A program made the position numbers and the translations under genes. 64,000 nucleotides of DNA, taken from Cytobacillus oceanisediminis. Its GTDB lineage: Bacteria; Bacillota; Bacilli; Bacillales; Cytobacillaceae. Under the pieces are notes generated by a model. The model was not told the DNA's origin. It saw only the letters and a program-made list of their open reading frames with translations, and ran no database searches. Location: assembly GCF_003182355.1 (NCBI RefSeq), contig NZ_QGTW01000017.1:1-64000 (forward strand), in the 5' to 3' direction. Below are positions 52,471 to 61,191 of this stretch, piece by piece. Numbering within the stretch: position 1 is the stretch's first letter; each line of letters begins with the position of its first letter.

Positions 52471-52872
52471 CCATACACACCTGGTTTCTTTACCTTTTTA
52501 CATTTTTATCCTAACAAAGAAAAATGCCCCTTACAATGGCAGTTTCGATGTGATTTCTTTATTGCCCGGTATTAATTAGACGAATTAAAGAGTGTGATAG
52601 TTTCCTTCTTTTCCATAAAATATAAAGGGGCAAAGAAAAGGTTGCTTTCCGATAATTAATTTATTCATTATATTTTGAAATAATGCAAATGGGTTATATG
52701 GAAATAAAATGGGATATTTAATAATATTTTTCTAATCTGGAAAGATATTTTTTTATATTTTTGCTACAATAAGAGAAGAAAATACTCGTAATGTTAGGCA
52801 GACAGTTTCAAAGTCAGAAGCTGTTTTTTTATTGAATATACTACTCTTGTTAACGGTTCGGAGGTATCGCCA
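52471..52872. other. Intergenic region between divergent rodA and a hypothetical gene
   Basis: AT-rich. A TACAAT (about 52763) can be the -10 of the rightward transcript. A hairpin ACAGTTTC/GAAGCTGT with seven T's (52802-52834) lies between it and the next start codon, like an attenuator. No other gene seen. Confidence 0.45.
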
Positions 52873-53649
52873 TTGAAAAAAAGAAATCATACTATTCGTG
52901 ATCTCATCTATATCCATCTTAATGAACAGGATCAGTATGTTATGACATATGGAATTGAATTCGCGGAGTTTGTCCACACTCTTTCAGATTCAATTAATAA
53001 TCTGCTATTGCTTAAGCACCGTTTTGAACATGGCGATTACAATATGCATACGATGTTTGATTACGTGTCAAGAGACAAACTGGGAAGGCTAGTGCAAGAT
53101 GATGTATACAGCTATGGCGATTTTTGCTGGATCGATTTTGAGGAAGAGGAAGCTGTAAATGAGCTTCCGGGCCAGTCGATCGCTGAGCTTCTTTACCTTG
53201 GCCATGTTAAAGAGCACTTAAAGCCGCCGTTTTACAATTATTTGAGCAATCGGTATGTGTACCTTGCCATTGATGACGGCTGGTTTAACCGTACTTATTA
53301 TCGGGATCTGAATGACTTTTATCGGATGCTCGGGGAAGTGATTCCGGGTAAAATGGGGCAAATGAAAGTCGAAAAAACGCTGCTCGGCATTAAAAAGAAA
53401 AGGACGTATCCACCCATTTCAAGAGATGTCCTTCTTTCACTGAAGGCATTAATGAAAGAAGGTGCAGTCCTGTCGATAAAGGACATTGACCAGAATCGGG
53501 TGCGAATTGAAATTCCGATTTGGATTATTGGCGATTTTGCCAACATGGATGACATGTATGATGAATATGAATCCATCGTGAAGGAGCCTTGTGAAGCCAA
53601 GATTGTCTTCGATAAAAAAACAAGGGAATGGAAGATTTACTCCCGGTAG
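52873..53649 (+). CDS. Conserved protein of unknown function
   Basis: 258 residues, soluble, acidic, rich in aromatic residues (Y, F, W) and D/E. TTG start after CGGAGGTATCGC. I recognise no domain. Notable segments: FCWIDFEEEEAVNELPGQSIAELLYLGHVKEHL (about 94-126), DDGWFNRTYYRDLNDFYRML and a C-terminal basic strand FDKKTREWKIYSR. It sits just upstream of the B12 riboswitch and has its own leader hairpin; nothing ties it to cobalamin. Confidence 0.75.
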   Translation: MKKRNHTIRDLIYIHLNEQDQYVMTYGIEFAEFVHTLSDSINNLLLLKHRFEHGDYNMHTMFDYVSRDKLGRLVQDDVYSYGDFCWIDFEEEEAVNELPGQSIAELLYLGHVKEHLKPPFYNYLSNRYVYLAIDDGWFNRTYYRDLNDFYRMLGEVIPGKMGQMKVEKTLLGIKKKRTYPPISRDVLLSLKALMKEGAVLSIKDIDQNRVRIEIPIWIIGDFANMDDMYDEYESIVKEPCEAKIVFDKKTREWKIYSR

Positions 53650-53684
53650 AATACTGCTTTTTTACAGCATTCAGCAAATTTCTC

Positions 53685-53712
53685 TTACATTTTTAATTGT
53701 ATGGTGTATAAT
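53685..53712 (+). promoter_or_regulatory. Promoter of the cobalamin operon
   Basis: TTACAT (53685-53690), 16 bp, TATAAT (53707-53712), about 30 bp before the riboswitch. Confidence 0.65.
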
Positions 53713-53747
53713 CGGAAATAGAAAAAATTCAATATGCACGAAAGAAC

Positions 53748-53947
53748 AGGTGTCTTTTTTAAGGGAGTAAAGGACCATAGGTTATATACTCTTTTGAAGA
53801 CTTAATAGGGAAGCTGGTGAAAATCCAGCGCGGTCCCGCCACTGTAAATGGGAGCTGTCTGTAAATCCACTATACTTATATGTATGGGAAGGAGCAGAAC
53901 GGCAATGACCATAAGCCAGGAGACCTGCCTGATTCTAAAGCACCCTT
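53748..53947 (+). promoter_or_regulatory. Cobalamin (AdoCbl) riboswitch
   Basis: Canonical elements: P1 arms AGGTGTC-TTT / AAAGCACC, GGGAAGCTGGTGAAAATCC, the GCGGTCCCGCCACTGTAA core, and the B12 box AGCCAGGAGACCTGCC (53914-53929). Cobalamin binding should switch off the following transport and salvage operon. Confidence 0.95.
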
Positions 53948-53963
53948 AAACCTACGAGGATAG

Positions 53964-54055
53964 GGAGGTGTTTGGTCCGGCCATCAATTCTTTATGAATT
54001 AACTGAATTATGACCACACAAACATCTCCTTGCCGTTCGAGGAGATGTTTTTTTA
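53964..54055 (+). terminator. Expression platform: antiterminator strand and terminator
   Basis: Terminator arms AAACATCTCCT (54020-54030) / AGGAGATGTTT (54040-54050) plus T run. GGAGGTGTTT at 53964-53973 is nearly identical to the 3' arm and can pair with the 5' arm instead, a mutually exclusive antiterminator. This is transcriptional control by the riboswitch. Confidence 0.8.
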
Positions 54056-54060
54056 TATTG

Positions 54061-54258
54061 TTGGTACCAGATGTCCAGCTTCAGCGCCTCCCCCCCGAGG
54101 CCACAAGCCAAGCCTCCCAGAAAGGTAAAGAACACCTTCCCGTGAGGCTTGTCACGAGCTTGAGGCCTGCAGGATGCAGGTCATGCAGACGTGCCGCAGG
54201 ACGTGGCATCTTTAGTCTGTGTTTCTGCAACAAGGTGCTTACGCTCTTCTTGGTACCA
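54061..54258. repeat. Dispersed palindromic element in the operon leader
   Basis: About 190 bp bounded at both ends by TTGGTACCA (54061-54069 and 54250-54258). Inside: GAGGCC/GAGGCC and AAGCCTC/GAGGCTT arms, CTGCAGGATGCAG. It lies between the riboswitch terminator and btuF, so it is part of the 5' UTR of the full-length mRNA. Confidence 0.7.
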
Positions 54259-54293
54259 CCGAATTTTGTCGAAAAGTATTGGAGGAATGAAGG

Positions 54294-55268
54294 ATGAAGA
54301 AATTTTATTCGTTGTTATTGGCTATGATACTGGCTGCTGGAGTGCTGGCTGGATGCGGGGAGAGTGCTGAGCAGCCTAAGGAGAATGATTCAGCTAAGGA
54401 AGAACAGTCTGCTGGGGAGGAAGAATCTGAATTCCCTGTAACCATAAAGGATGCTCTTGATAATAAAGTGGTCATTGAATCTAAGCCTGAAAGAATCGTT
54501 TCCATGATTCCAAGCAACACAGAAATTGCTTTTGGATTGGGGCTGGGAGAGGAAGTTGTAGGAGTCTCCGATTTTGATAACTACCCGGCGGAAGCCACAG
54601 AGAAAGAAAAGATTGGGGGCATGGATTTTAATGTGGAGAAAATTATCTCTTTAAACCCCGACCTTGTCCTGGCTCACGCTTCCAGTGCACATAATTCCGA
54701 AGCAGGTCTTCAGCAATTAAGGGATGCTGGCGTGACAGTGCTTGTTGTAAATGATGCGAAGAGCTTTGATCAGGTTTTTGATTCCATTGAAATGGTTGGA
54801 ACTGCGGCCGGAGAAAAAGAACAAGCGGAACAGCTTGTTTCGGACATGAAGAGCAAGCTTGATGAAATTAAAACAAAAGCTCAAGGCATAAAAGAAGCGA
54901 ATCGTAAATCTGTATTCGTTGAAGTTTCACCTGCTCCTGAAATCTATACGGCAGGTACAAATACATTTATGGACGAGATGTTAAGTGCAATAAATGCAAA
55001 AAATATCATAACTGAAGAAGGATGGCCAAAAATGGATCCGGAAGCGATTATTGAAAGAAATCCGGATGTGATCATCACAACTCATGGTTATTACACTGAA
55101 GATGCTGTTGGCAATGTAATGAGCAGGGATGGCTGGCAGGATATAAACGCAGTGAAAAATAAGCAAGTTATCGAAGTAGATTCCGATATGGTTACCCGCT
55201 CTGGCCCGCGTATTATTGAAGGAGTCGAGGAACTTGCAAAAGCAGTATATCCGGATGTATTTAAATAA
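54294..55268 (+). CDS. btuF: Cobalamin-binding lipoprotein BtuF
   Basis: 324 residues: signal MKKFYSLLLAMILAAGVLAGC with lipidated Cys21, acidic linker, then a BtuF/FhuD-type binding domain (PERIVSMIPSNTEIAFGLGLGEEVVGVSDFDNYP). Captures cobalamin or cobinamide for BtuCD. First gene after the B12 riboswitch. GGAGGAATGAAGG before ATG. Confidence 0.93.
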   Translation: MKKFYSLLLAMILAAGVLAGCGESAEQPKENDSAKEEQSAGEEESEFPVTIKDALDNKVVIESKPERIVSMIPSNTEIAFGLGLGEEVVGVSDFDNYPAEATEKEKIGGMDFNVEKIISLNPDLVLAHASSAHNSEAGLQQLRDAGVTVLVVNDAKSFDQVFDSIEMVGTAAGEKEQAEQLVSDMKSKLDEIKTKAQGIKEANRKSVFVEVSPAPEIYTAGTNTFMDEMLSAINAKNIITEEGWPKMDPEAIIERNPDVIITTHGYYTEDAVGNVMSRDGWQDINAVKNKQVIEVDSDMVTRSGPRIIEGVEELAKAVYPDVFK

Positions 55269-56292
55269 TAAAATATTAGCTTATGTATTAGCGGCAGCAT
55301 TTTTACTCTCTGCTATGCTGATGGGGATTTCAATTGGTACGGTATCTGTTCCCGCTATGACGATTATCAAAGTGATAGCTGCTGAGATTCTTCCATTTAT
55401 TTCATTAGAAAATACAGACACTATGCATTCAAATATCATCATGAATATTCGGCTGCCGCGAGTATTGCTGGCCGGCTTAGTAGGGGCGTCTCTTGCAATT
55501 GCAGGAGCCGCCTTTCAAGGTTTATTAAGAAATCCTCTGGCAGATCCATATACAATAGGAGTATCTTCCGGAGCTTCTCTCGGTGCTGTTTTAACTTTGT
55601 TTTTAGGTTTATCTATTCCGTTTGCCGGCATGTTTACCCTGCCCTTATTCAGTATCCTTTTTTCTTTTTTAACCATTTTTGCCGTTTTGTTATTTGCTAG
55701 AAATATTGAAAGATCCATGAAAGTTGAAACGATTATTTTGACAGGAATTATTTTCAGCTCTTTTCTTGGTGCGTTCATATCCCTTATGATCGCCTTGACG
55801 GGAGAGGAGCTTAGGCAAATTATCGGATGGCTTCTTGGCAGTGTATCCATGAGGGGTTGGGCATATATTAAAATTATCATTCCCTTCTTTTTAATAGGCG
55901 CTATACTTCTTTTGGTGAACAGCAAAGAGCTTAATGCCATGTCTTTTGGAGAAGATAAGGCCCAGCATATCGGAGTGGATGTTCAGAAAAGAAAGATGAT
56001 GATCCTCATAGCTGGCTCCATATTAACGGGTGCGGCCGTCGCTGTTTCAGGGACGATAGGGTTTGTTGGACTGGTCATTCCTCATCTGACCCGACTATTA
56101 TGGGGGCCCGATCATAGGCATTTATTGCCTCTTTCGATTCTGATGGGAGCTGGTTTCCTAATCATTGCCGATTTGGTTTCACGTACAATCATTGCACCTA
56201 CCGAGCTTCCAATAGGTGTGATTACCGCCATCATTGGTGCACCCGCGTTTGCCATTATTTTAATGAAAAGACGTACAGAAAGAAGAGGATAA
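55255..56292 (+). CDS. btuC: Cobalamin ABC transporter permease BtuC
   Basis: FecCD-family permease, 345 residues, about ten helices; RLPRVLLAGLVGASLAIAGAAFQGLLRNPLADPYTIGVSSGASLGAV is the BtuC/FhuB signature. Start chosen at ATG 55255, overlapping btuF by 14 bp; a TTG at 55216 in frame would add 13 polar residues. Confidence 0.92.
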   Translation: MYLNNKILAYVLAAAFLLSAMLMGISIGTVSVPAMTIIKVIAAEILPFISLENTDTMHSNIIMNIRLPRVLLAGLVGASLAIAGAAFQGLLRNPLADPYTIGVSSGASLGAVLTLFLGLSIPFAGMFTLPLFSILFSFLTIFAVLLFARNIERSMKVETIILTGIIFSSFLGAFISLMIALTGEELRQIIGWLLGSVSMRGWAYIKIIIPFFLIGAILLLVNSKELNAMSFGEDKAQHIGVDVQKRKMMILIAGSILTGAAVAVSGTIGFVGLVIPHLTRLLWGPDHRHLLPLSILMGAGFLIIADLVSRTIIAPTELPIGVITAIIGAPAFAIILMKRRTERRG

Positions 56293-56294
56293 CC

Positions 56295-57767
56295 ATGCTT
56301 AGCGTTCAACAAGTGACTGGCGGATATGCCACTGCACCGGTTGTGAAAAATATTAATTTTGAGGTTGGAAGAGGGGAGCTTTTCGGGATATTGGGACCGA
56401 ATGGTAGCGGGAAAACCACCATCCTGAAAATGCTCAGCGGAATTTTGCCCATTAAGTCGGGTGGAATCCTGATAAAAGGTAAGAACTTGTCAGAATACAC
56501 ACCGAAAGAACTGGCAAGAATTATTGCAGTTCTCCCACAGCATTCTTCCCAGGCTTTTTCTTATACCGTAAAGGAAACGGTTTCGCTCGGGAGGTATGCC
56601 TATCAAAAAGGCTGGTTTCAGAACTGGACAAACGAAGATGAAGCTACGGTCAATCGTGTCATGGAACAAACGGGCATCTCCAAGTTTCAAGATCATGACA
56701 TTCAGCAATTATCCGGCGGTGAAAGGCAGAGGGTTTTTTTAGCCCAGGCCCTTGCGCAGGAACCTGAAATACTATTGCTCGATGAACCCACAAACCATCT
56801 CGACTTGTCTTATCAAAAAGAGCTGCTTGACCTTCTTGCAGTATGGTCAAAAGACTGTGGGCTGACAGTCATTTCTATTTTCCATGACTTAAATCTGGCG
56901 GGGTTGTACTGCGACCGCCTATTGTTATTGGAGAATGGGGAAGTCAATATTAACCATGTCCCAAATGAGGTATTAAAAGAAGACCGGATCCGGGAGGTTT
57001 ATAGGACCAGAATTGAAAAGCTTCCGCACCCAAGAGTTCCAGCCCCGCAGATGGTTCTTGTACCAGAACGCTCTCATGTTAGAGAGGAGCCTCCATTACG
57101 AATAGATGCAAACAGGCTTGAGTTAAGGGATGGATTGATTGTCCTTCGCTCACCCATTCCGCTAAGAACAATGTCATCTGGAGTAACAGGCTCTGGATCA
57201 GGATGGAATCGTATATTTATTAACAGGCATGTCAGCAAGAATTATGATTGCAGTGACCATAGGGCAGAGATGGCTGAATATGTGAGAAAGATCGGCTTTG
57301 AGCCTGGAGAAACAGTGGGGATGATGACAGCGGTATATGTGGAGGATTTTAGCTGCAAGCTTTATGAAGAAGAAACATTCTCTGTCTATATCGTTGTGAC
57401 GGCTGGTGTCGGCAATGCGGTTGACGCCTCGAAAAGTGAAGTGCATTCTCATCATCTGACACCTGGAACGATCAATACATGGGTTTTCGTTAATGGAAAC
57501 CTGACAGAGGAAGCTTTTATTCAATGTATCATGACTGCAACCGAGGCAAAGACAAGGGCTCTGCATGACCAGCAGGTGAAGGACTCTGTAACAGGGACGA
57601 TTGCAACCGGAACATCTACAGATAGTATTTTGATTGCTGCCACTCAGCAGGGCGAGAACCTTGAGTATGCAGGAACCATTACACCGCTTGGCAAAGTGAT
57701 TGGAAAAGGTGTCTATGAGTGTACAGTTATGGCGATACAGAATTCACAAAGAAGGATAAAAAAATGA
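56295..57767 (+). CDS. BtuD-CbiZ fusion: ABC ATPase plus adenosylcobinamide amidohydrolase
   Basis: 490 residues in two parts. Residues 1-255 are a BtuD/FecE-type ATPase: Walker A GPNGSGKTT (34-42), signature QLSGGERQR, Walker B ILLLDEPTNHLDL. Residues about 270-490 are CbiZ (LRTMSSGVTGSGSGWNRIFINRHVSKNYDC...VTAGVGNAVDAS...), which removes the aminopropanol side chain of adenosylcobinamide to give adenosylcobyric acid. Fusing importer ATPase and the first salvage enzyme couples uptake to remodelling. Stop overlaps the cbiB ATG (ATGA). Confidence 0.93.
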   Translation: MLSVQQVTGGYATAPVVKNINFEVGRGELFGILGPNGSGKTTILKMLSGILPIKSGGILIKGKNLSEYTPKELARIIAVLPQHSSQAFSYTVKETVSLGRYAYQKGWFQNWTNEDEATVNRVMEQTGISKFQDHDIQQLSGGERQRVFLAQALAQEPEILLLDEPTNHLDLSYQKELLDLLAVWSKDCGLTVISIFHDLNLAGLYCDRLLLLENGEVNINHVPNEVLKEDRIREVYRTRIEKLPHPRVPAPQMVLVPERSHVREEPPLRIDANRLELRDGLIVLRSPIPLRTMSSGVTGSGSGWNRIFINRHVSKNYDCSDHRAEMAEYVRKIGFEPGETVGMMTAVYVEDFSCKLYEEETFSVYIVVTAGVGNAVDASKSEVHSHHLTPGTINTWVFVNGNLTEEAFIQCIMTATEAKTRALHDQQVKDSVTGTIATGTSTDSILIAATQQGENLEYAGTITPLGKVIGKGVYECTVMAIQNSQRRIKK

Positions 57768-58729
57768 TCCTACATCACCTGATTGCTATTACATTAGCCT
57801 ATATCATTGATATGGTGATAGGGGACCCTCCAAACTGGCCGCATCCTGTAAGGTGGATAGGTGCTTTGATATATAAACTTGAAAAATCGCTTAATAAAGG
57901 ACGATGGAGAAAATTAAAAGGAGCCTGCATGCTGGCAATCGTCTTGTTGGCGGCAGGAGGGATTTCTTTTTTAATCATCAGATTTTTCTATGGAATCCAC
58001 CCGGCCGCTGGCATCCTGGCAGAAGGAATCCTTATTTTCACTGCCATCGCTCAAAAAAGCTTAAAAGAAGCGGCTCTGGATGTTTACGAACCTCTGGCAA
58101 AAGGAGATATGAAAGAAGCGAGGGAAAAGCTTTCGTATATTGTTGGCAGGGATACAGATAGTCTGGATGAACCCGGGATTGTCAGGGCTGCAGTGGAAAC
58201 GGTGGCTGAAAATACAAGCGATGGAATTACTGCTCCGTTATTTTGGGCATTCATTGGCGGTGCTCCGCTTGCCCTTATCTACAGGGCTATAAATACATGT
58301 GATTCCATGGTAGGTCATCGAAATGAAAGATACGGAGAATTTGGCTGGGCATCTGCAAGGATTGATGATATCGCTAACTGGATTCCCAGCAGGTTAACAT
58401 CGGTTTGCATCATGCTGACCCAAAAGCCGGAACATACTTCAGCTGGAGATGCTTGGAGCATATTGCTTAGAGATGCAAGGGAGCATCCAAGTCCCAACAG
58501 CGGCTGGGGGGAAGCAGCTGTGGCAGCTCTTCTTGGCGTCCAGTTGGGGGGAATAAATTTTTATAAAGGCGTAATCTCCAACAGGGCAACAATGGGAAAC
58601 CCTATGGTCCTTCTTGAAAAAGAACATATTTTAAAAAGCATATCGATTATGAAAAGGACAGTTTTCATATTTTTACTCTTACTTTGGATAGGAGGGATGC
58701 TCCTTGAAATGGCCCTCACACGGCTCTAA
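57764..58729 (+). CDS. cbiB: Adenosylcobinamide-phosphate synthase CbiB
   Basis: 321 residues, integral membrane protein. Joins aminopropanol (phosphate) to adenosylcobyric acid. DMVIGDPPNWPHPVRWIG (about 13-30) and VAENTSDGITAPLFWAFIGGAPLALIYRAINTCDSMVG are family signatures. ATG 57764 follows AAGAAGGAT; the longer in-frame start at 57719 lies inside cbiZ. Confidence 0.94.
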   Translation: MILHHLIAITLAYIIDMVIGDPPNWPHPVRWIGALIYKLEKSLNKGRWRKLKGACMLAIVLLAAGGISFLIIRFFYGIHPAAGILAEGILIFTAIAQKSLKEAALDVYEPLAKGDMKEAREKLSYIVGRDTDSLDEPGIVRAAVETVAENTSDGITAPLFWAFIGGAPLALIYRAINTCDSMVGHRNERYGEFGWASARIDDIANWIPSRLTSVCIMLTQKPEHTSAGDAWSILLRDAREHPSPNSGWGEAAVAALLGVQLGGINFYKGVISNRATMGNPMVLLEKEHILKSISIMKRTVFIFLLLLWIGGMLLEMALTRL

Positions 58730-59780
58730 TCCCCGGTATTTATATGAAGCTATGAATAAGAAAATGCCAGCAGAACGGATAGATTTTAGTGCGAATATAA
58801 ATCCTCTTGGCCCTCCTCAGCAGTTAAAAGCCAGGTGGAATAACCTTTTTGATTATATTACAGATTACCCGGATCCTAATGCCTCTCTTTTAAAAAGCAG
58901 CTTGGCCGCTGCAGAGGGAGTAAAGGAAACGCAGATCCTGGTCGGAAATGGCGGTGCCGAGCTGATTACTCTAATTGCAAGGATGATAGCCGGAAAAAGA
59001 GTGCTGATTATTCAGCCGGCCTTTTCGGAATATGAAGAGGCTTGCAGGGTAAACGGCTGCACGGTTGCCTATCATCAGCTGGAGCCTGAAGGCTGGAACC
59101 TCGATATGGAAGCGTTATCTTTAAAACTAAAGGATGCGGACGCTCTGTTTTTCTGCAATCCAAACAACCCCACCGGTGTTTTTTATTCCTCGGGGATTGT
59201 GGAGGAACTGATAGAAAGATGCAGGGTTTATAATTGTCTGTTTGTTATGGATGAAGCTTTTTTTGACTTCGTCTGCGACTATCAATCTCTTATCCCTGTA
59301 ATAAAAAGCAACATGCATGTTATAGTCTTACGCTCCATGACAAAAATGTTTTCGATTCCCGGATTGCGTCTCGGCTACTTGCTGGCAAACGAGATTTTAA
59401 TTGAAAAGGTGGCTGCCCTAAAACCTCACTGGAGTGTAAATGCTCTCGCTTTAAAAGCAGGAGAGTGGTGCCTTGAAAGTGAAGAGCATGTCCAATTAAC
59501 AAAGAAATTGATCAAACAGGAAAGGGATAGGCTGGCTCTTTTTTATCGGCAGCTGGATTTTTCTGTCTCCCCTTCTTCTGTGAATTTTTATTTATTGAAG
59601 GATTCCAAATTGGAGGCTCAGCTCCCTCTCTTTCAATTTTTGCTTGAAAAAGGAATAATCCCTAGGCACACGATGAATTTCCCTGGACTTGAAGGAAAAT
59701 GGCTGCGTTTTGCCATTAAAGGGCCGAAAGATAATGACCGGCTGATGGAGGCGATACAGGAATGGCGGAAGGTTCGCTAA
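58704..59780 (+). CDS. cobD: L-threonine-O-3-phosphate decarboxylase CobD
   Basis: PLP enzyme producing (R)-1-amino-2-propanol phosphate, CbiB's co-substrate. 358 residues, fold type I aminotransferase: DFSANINPLGPP, CNPNNPTGV, catalytic Lys in SMTKMFSIPGLRLGY, and RFAIKG near the end. TTG start after AGGAGGGATG. Could be annotated as histidinol-phosphate aminotransferase, but the operon decides for CobD. Confidence 0.92.
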   Translation: MKWPSHGSNPRYLYEAMNKKMPAERIDFSANINPLGPPQQLKARWNNLFDYITDYPDPNASLLKSSLAAAEGVKETQILVGNGGAELITLIARMIAGKRVLIIQPAFSEYEEACRVNGCTVAYHQLEPEGWNLDMEALSLKLKDADALFFCNPNNPTGVFYSSGIVEELIERCRVYNCLFVMDEAFFDFVCDYQSLIPVIKSNMHVIVLRSMTKMFSIPGLRLGYLLANEILIEKVAALKPHWSVNALALKAGEWCLESEEHVQLTKKLIKQERDRLALFYRQLDFSVSPSSVNFYLLKDSKLEAQLPLFQFLLEKGIIPRHTMNFPGLEGKWLRFAIKGPKDNDRLMEAIQEWRKVR

Positions 59781-60337
59781 TTTTTATTTCTGGGGGAGTT
59801 CGCAGCGGAAAAAGCTCCTTTGCAGAAAAGGTTGCTGCTGACCTGGCAAAACAGACTGGCGGAAACCTTCATTACATTGCTGCAGGTAAAGCGTATGACT
59901 CTGAGATGGAAGCAAGAATCCAGAGGCATAAGGAAGACCGGAGAAAAAGCGGCATGAGCTGGATAACCTGGGAGCAGCCTGCCGGGCTTGCAGAGATTTC
60001 TGAATTCTTTGGCGAAAATGATATTATTCTGTTCGATTGTTTGACAACTCTTTTAAATAATGAGCTTTTTTTGGCCGAAGACCTATGGAGGAAACAGGAT
60101 TTTCAGGAGAAGGTGTCCTCTGGTATTCTGCAGGCTATTGCTGAAATCCATCAGAGGTGCAAAGCCATCATTGTTGTCAGCAATGAAGTGTTAAACGAAC
60201 TGATTGGCGGGAATGAACTGGTGTTTACATATGGGGAAATGCTGGGCAGACTTCATCAAAGTATCGTGGAAATAGCTAACCAAGCATATCTCGTTGAAGC
60301 AGGCATTCCGATTCAAATGAAAGGAGAACCGGCATGA
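59762..60337 (+). CDS. cobU: Adenosylcobinamide kinase / guanylyltransferase CobU
   Basis: 191 residues, P-loop GGVRSGKS (11-18). Phosphorylates adenosylcobinamide and transfers GMP to make AdoCbi-GDP. The guanylylated His lies in ARIQRHKEDR (about 50-59), and VVSNEVLNELIGGNE is the CobU fingerprint (usually VSNEVG-GIVP), here altered. Overlaps cobD by 19 bp. Confidence 0.92.
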   Translation: MAEGSLIFISGGVRSGKSSFAEKVAADLAKQTGGNLHYIAAGKAYDSEMEARIQRHKEDRRKSGMSWITWEQPAGLAEISEFFGENDIILFDCLTTLLNNELFLAEDLWRKQDFQEKVSSGILQAIAEIHQRCKAIIVVSNEVLNELIGGNELVFTYGEMLGRLHQSIVEIANQAYLVEAGIPIQMKGEPA

Positions 60338-61191
60338 AAGGAATTATGATTCAGGGAACATCATCTGATGTCGGGAAAAGCCTGATCGCTACTGCCTTAT
60401 GCCGGGCATTTGCGAACGAAGGATATCGGGTGGCTCCCTTTAAATCGCAAAATATGTGCAATTTCACATATACAACAAAGGAAGGAAAGGAAATTGGGAG
60501 AGCCCAGGGGCTCCAGGCAGAAGCAGCAAAAACTGCGGCAAGCGAGTGGATGAACCCGATCCTTTTAAAACCTAAGCCAAACCAAAAATCAGAGGTTGTT
60601 CTCCTTGGAGACCAAATCGGTACGGTTACTGGGAGAGGCTACAAGGATTCCTTCTATAAAGCAGGACTGGAAACAATTCAGATGGCCCTTGAGAAATTAG
60701 GCGGGGATTACGATCTTCTCGTTTTGGAAGGAGCGGGAAGCCCGGTCGAAATCAATTTAAAAGAAAAAGAGCTCGTCAATATGAAGGCAGCTGAGATGGC
60801 AGATGTGCCGGTGGTTTTAGTCGCCGATATTGAAAGGGGCGGAGTGTTTGCAAGCATTGTCGGAACTTTGGAGCTGCTTTCTCCAGAAGAAAGACAACGG
60901 GTACAGGGCATTATTATTAATAAATTTCACGGTAAACCCGAGCTGTTCGAGGATGGAATCAAGTGGATTGAAGATAAAACAAAGCTTCCTGTAATTGGTG
61001 TACTTCCATACATAAATAATCATCACATTCCAGTTGAGGATTCACTCTCCAGCTTTGATAGTAATGAGGCTGAGGGGGAAGTGGCCGATAAAAGGTATGA
61101 TGAACTGGCCAAGGGTATGCTGAAGCATCTTGATTGGGAAAAGCTGAAGGAAATCGTATTTAATTGGAGAACCAGCGATGAAATCGCTTAA
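60334..61191 (+). CDS. CobQ-like cobyric acid synthase lacking the glutaminase domain
   Basis: 285 residues against about 500 for CobQ. The N-terminal amidoligase is complete: GTSSDVGKSLIATAL (8-22), FKSQNMCNF, GRAQGLQAEAA, NPILLKPKPNQKSEVVLLG, LEGAGSPVEINLK, DIERGGVFASIVGTLELL. After EDSL (about 236) the protein jumps to KRYDELAKGMLKHLDWEKLKEIV, which matches the last 30 residues of normal CobQ; the whole GATase_3 domain with its catalytic Cys-His is absent. The join is in frame. It cannot use glutamine on its own; it might use ammonia, borrow a separate GATase, or do another step. Overlaps cobU and cobS. Confidence 0.88.
   Translation: MKGIMIQGTSSDVGKSLIATALCRAFANEGYRVAPFKSQNMCNFTYTTKEGKEIGRAQGLQAEAAKTAASEWMNPILLKPKPNQKSEVVLLGDQIGTVTGRGYKDSFYKAGLETIQMALEKLGGDYDLLVLEGAGSPVEINLKEKELVNMKAAEMADVPVVLVADIERGGVFASIVGTLELLSPEERQRVQGIIINKFHGKPELFEDGIKWIEDKTKLPVIGVLPYINNHHIPVEDSLSSFDSNEAEGEVADKRYDELAKGMLKHLDWEKLKEIVFNWRTSDEIA

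Noticed and set aside
52791..52835. 14-codon leader peptide before the unknown 258-aa protein
   Set aside because: No ribosome site and no run of regulatory codons; the hairpin alone is reported.
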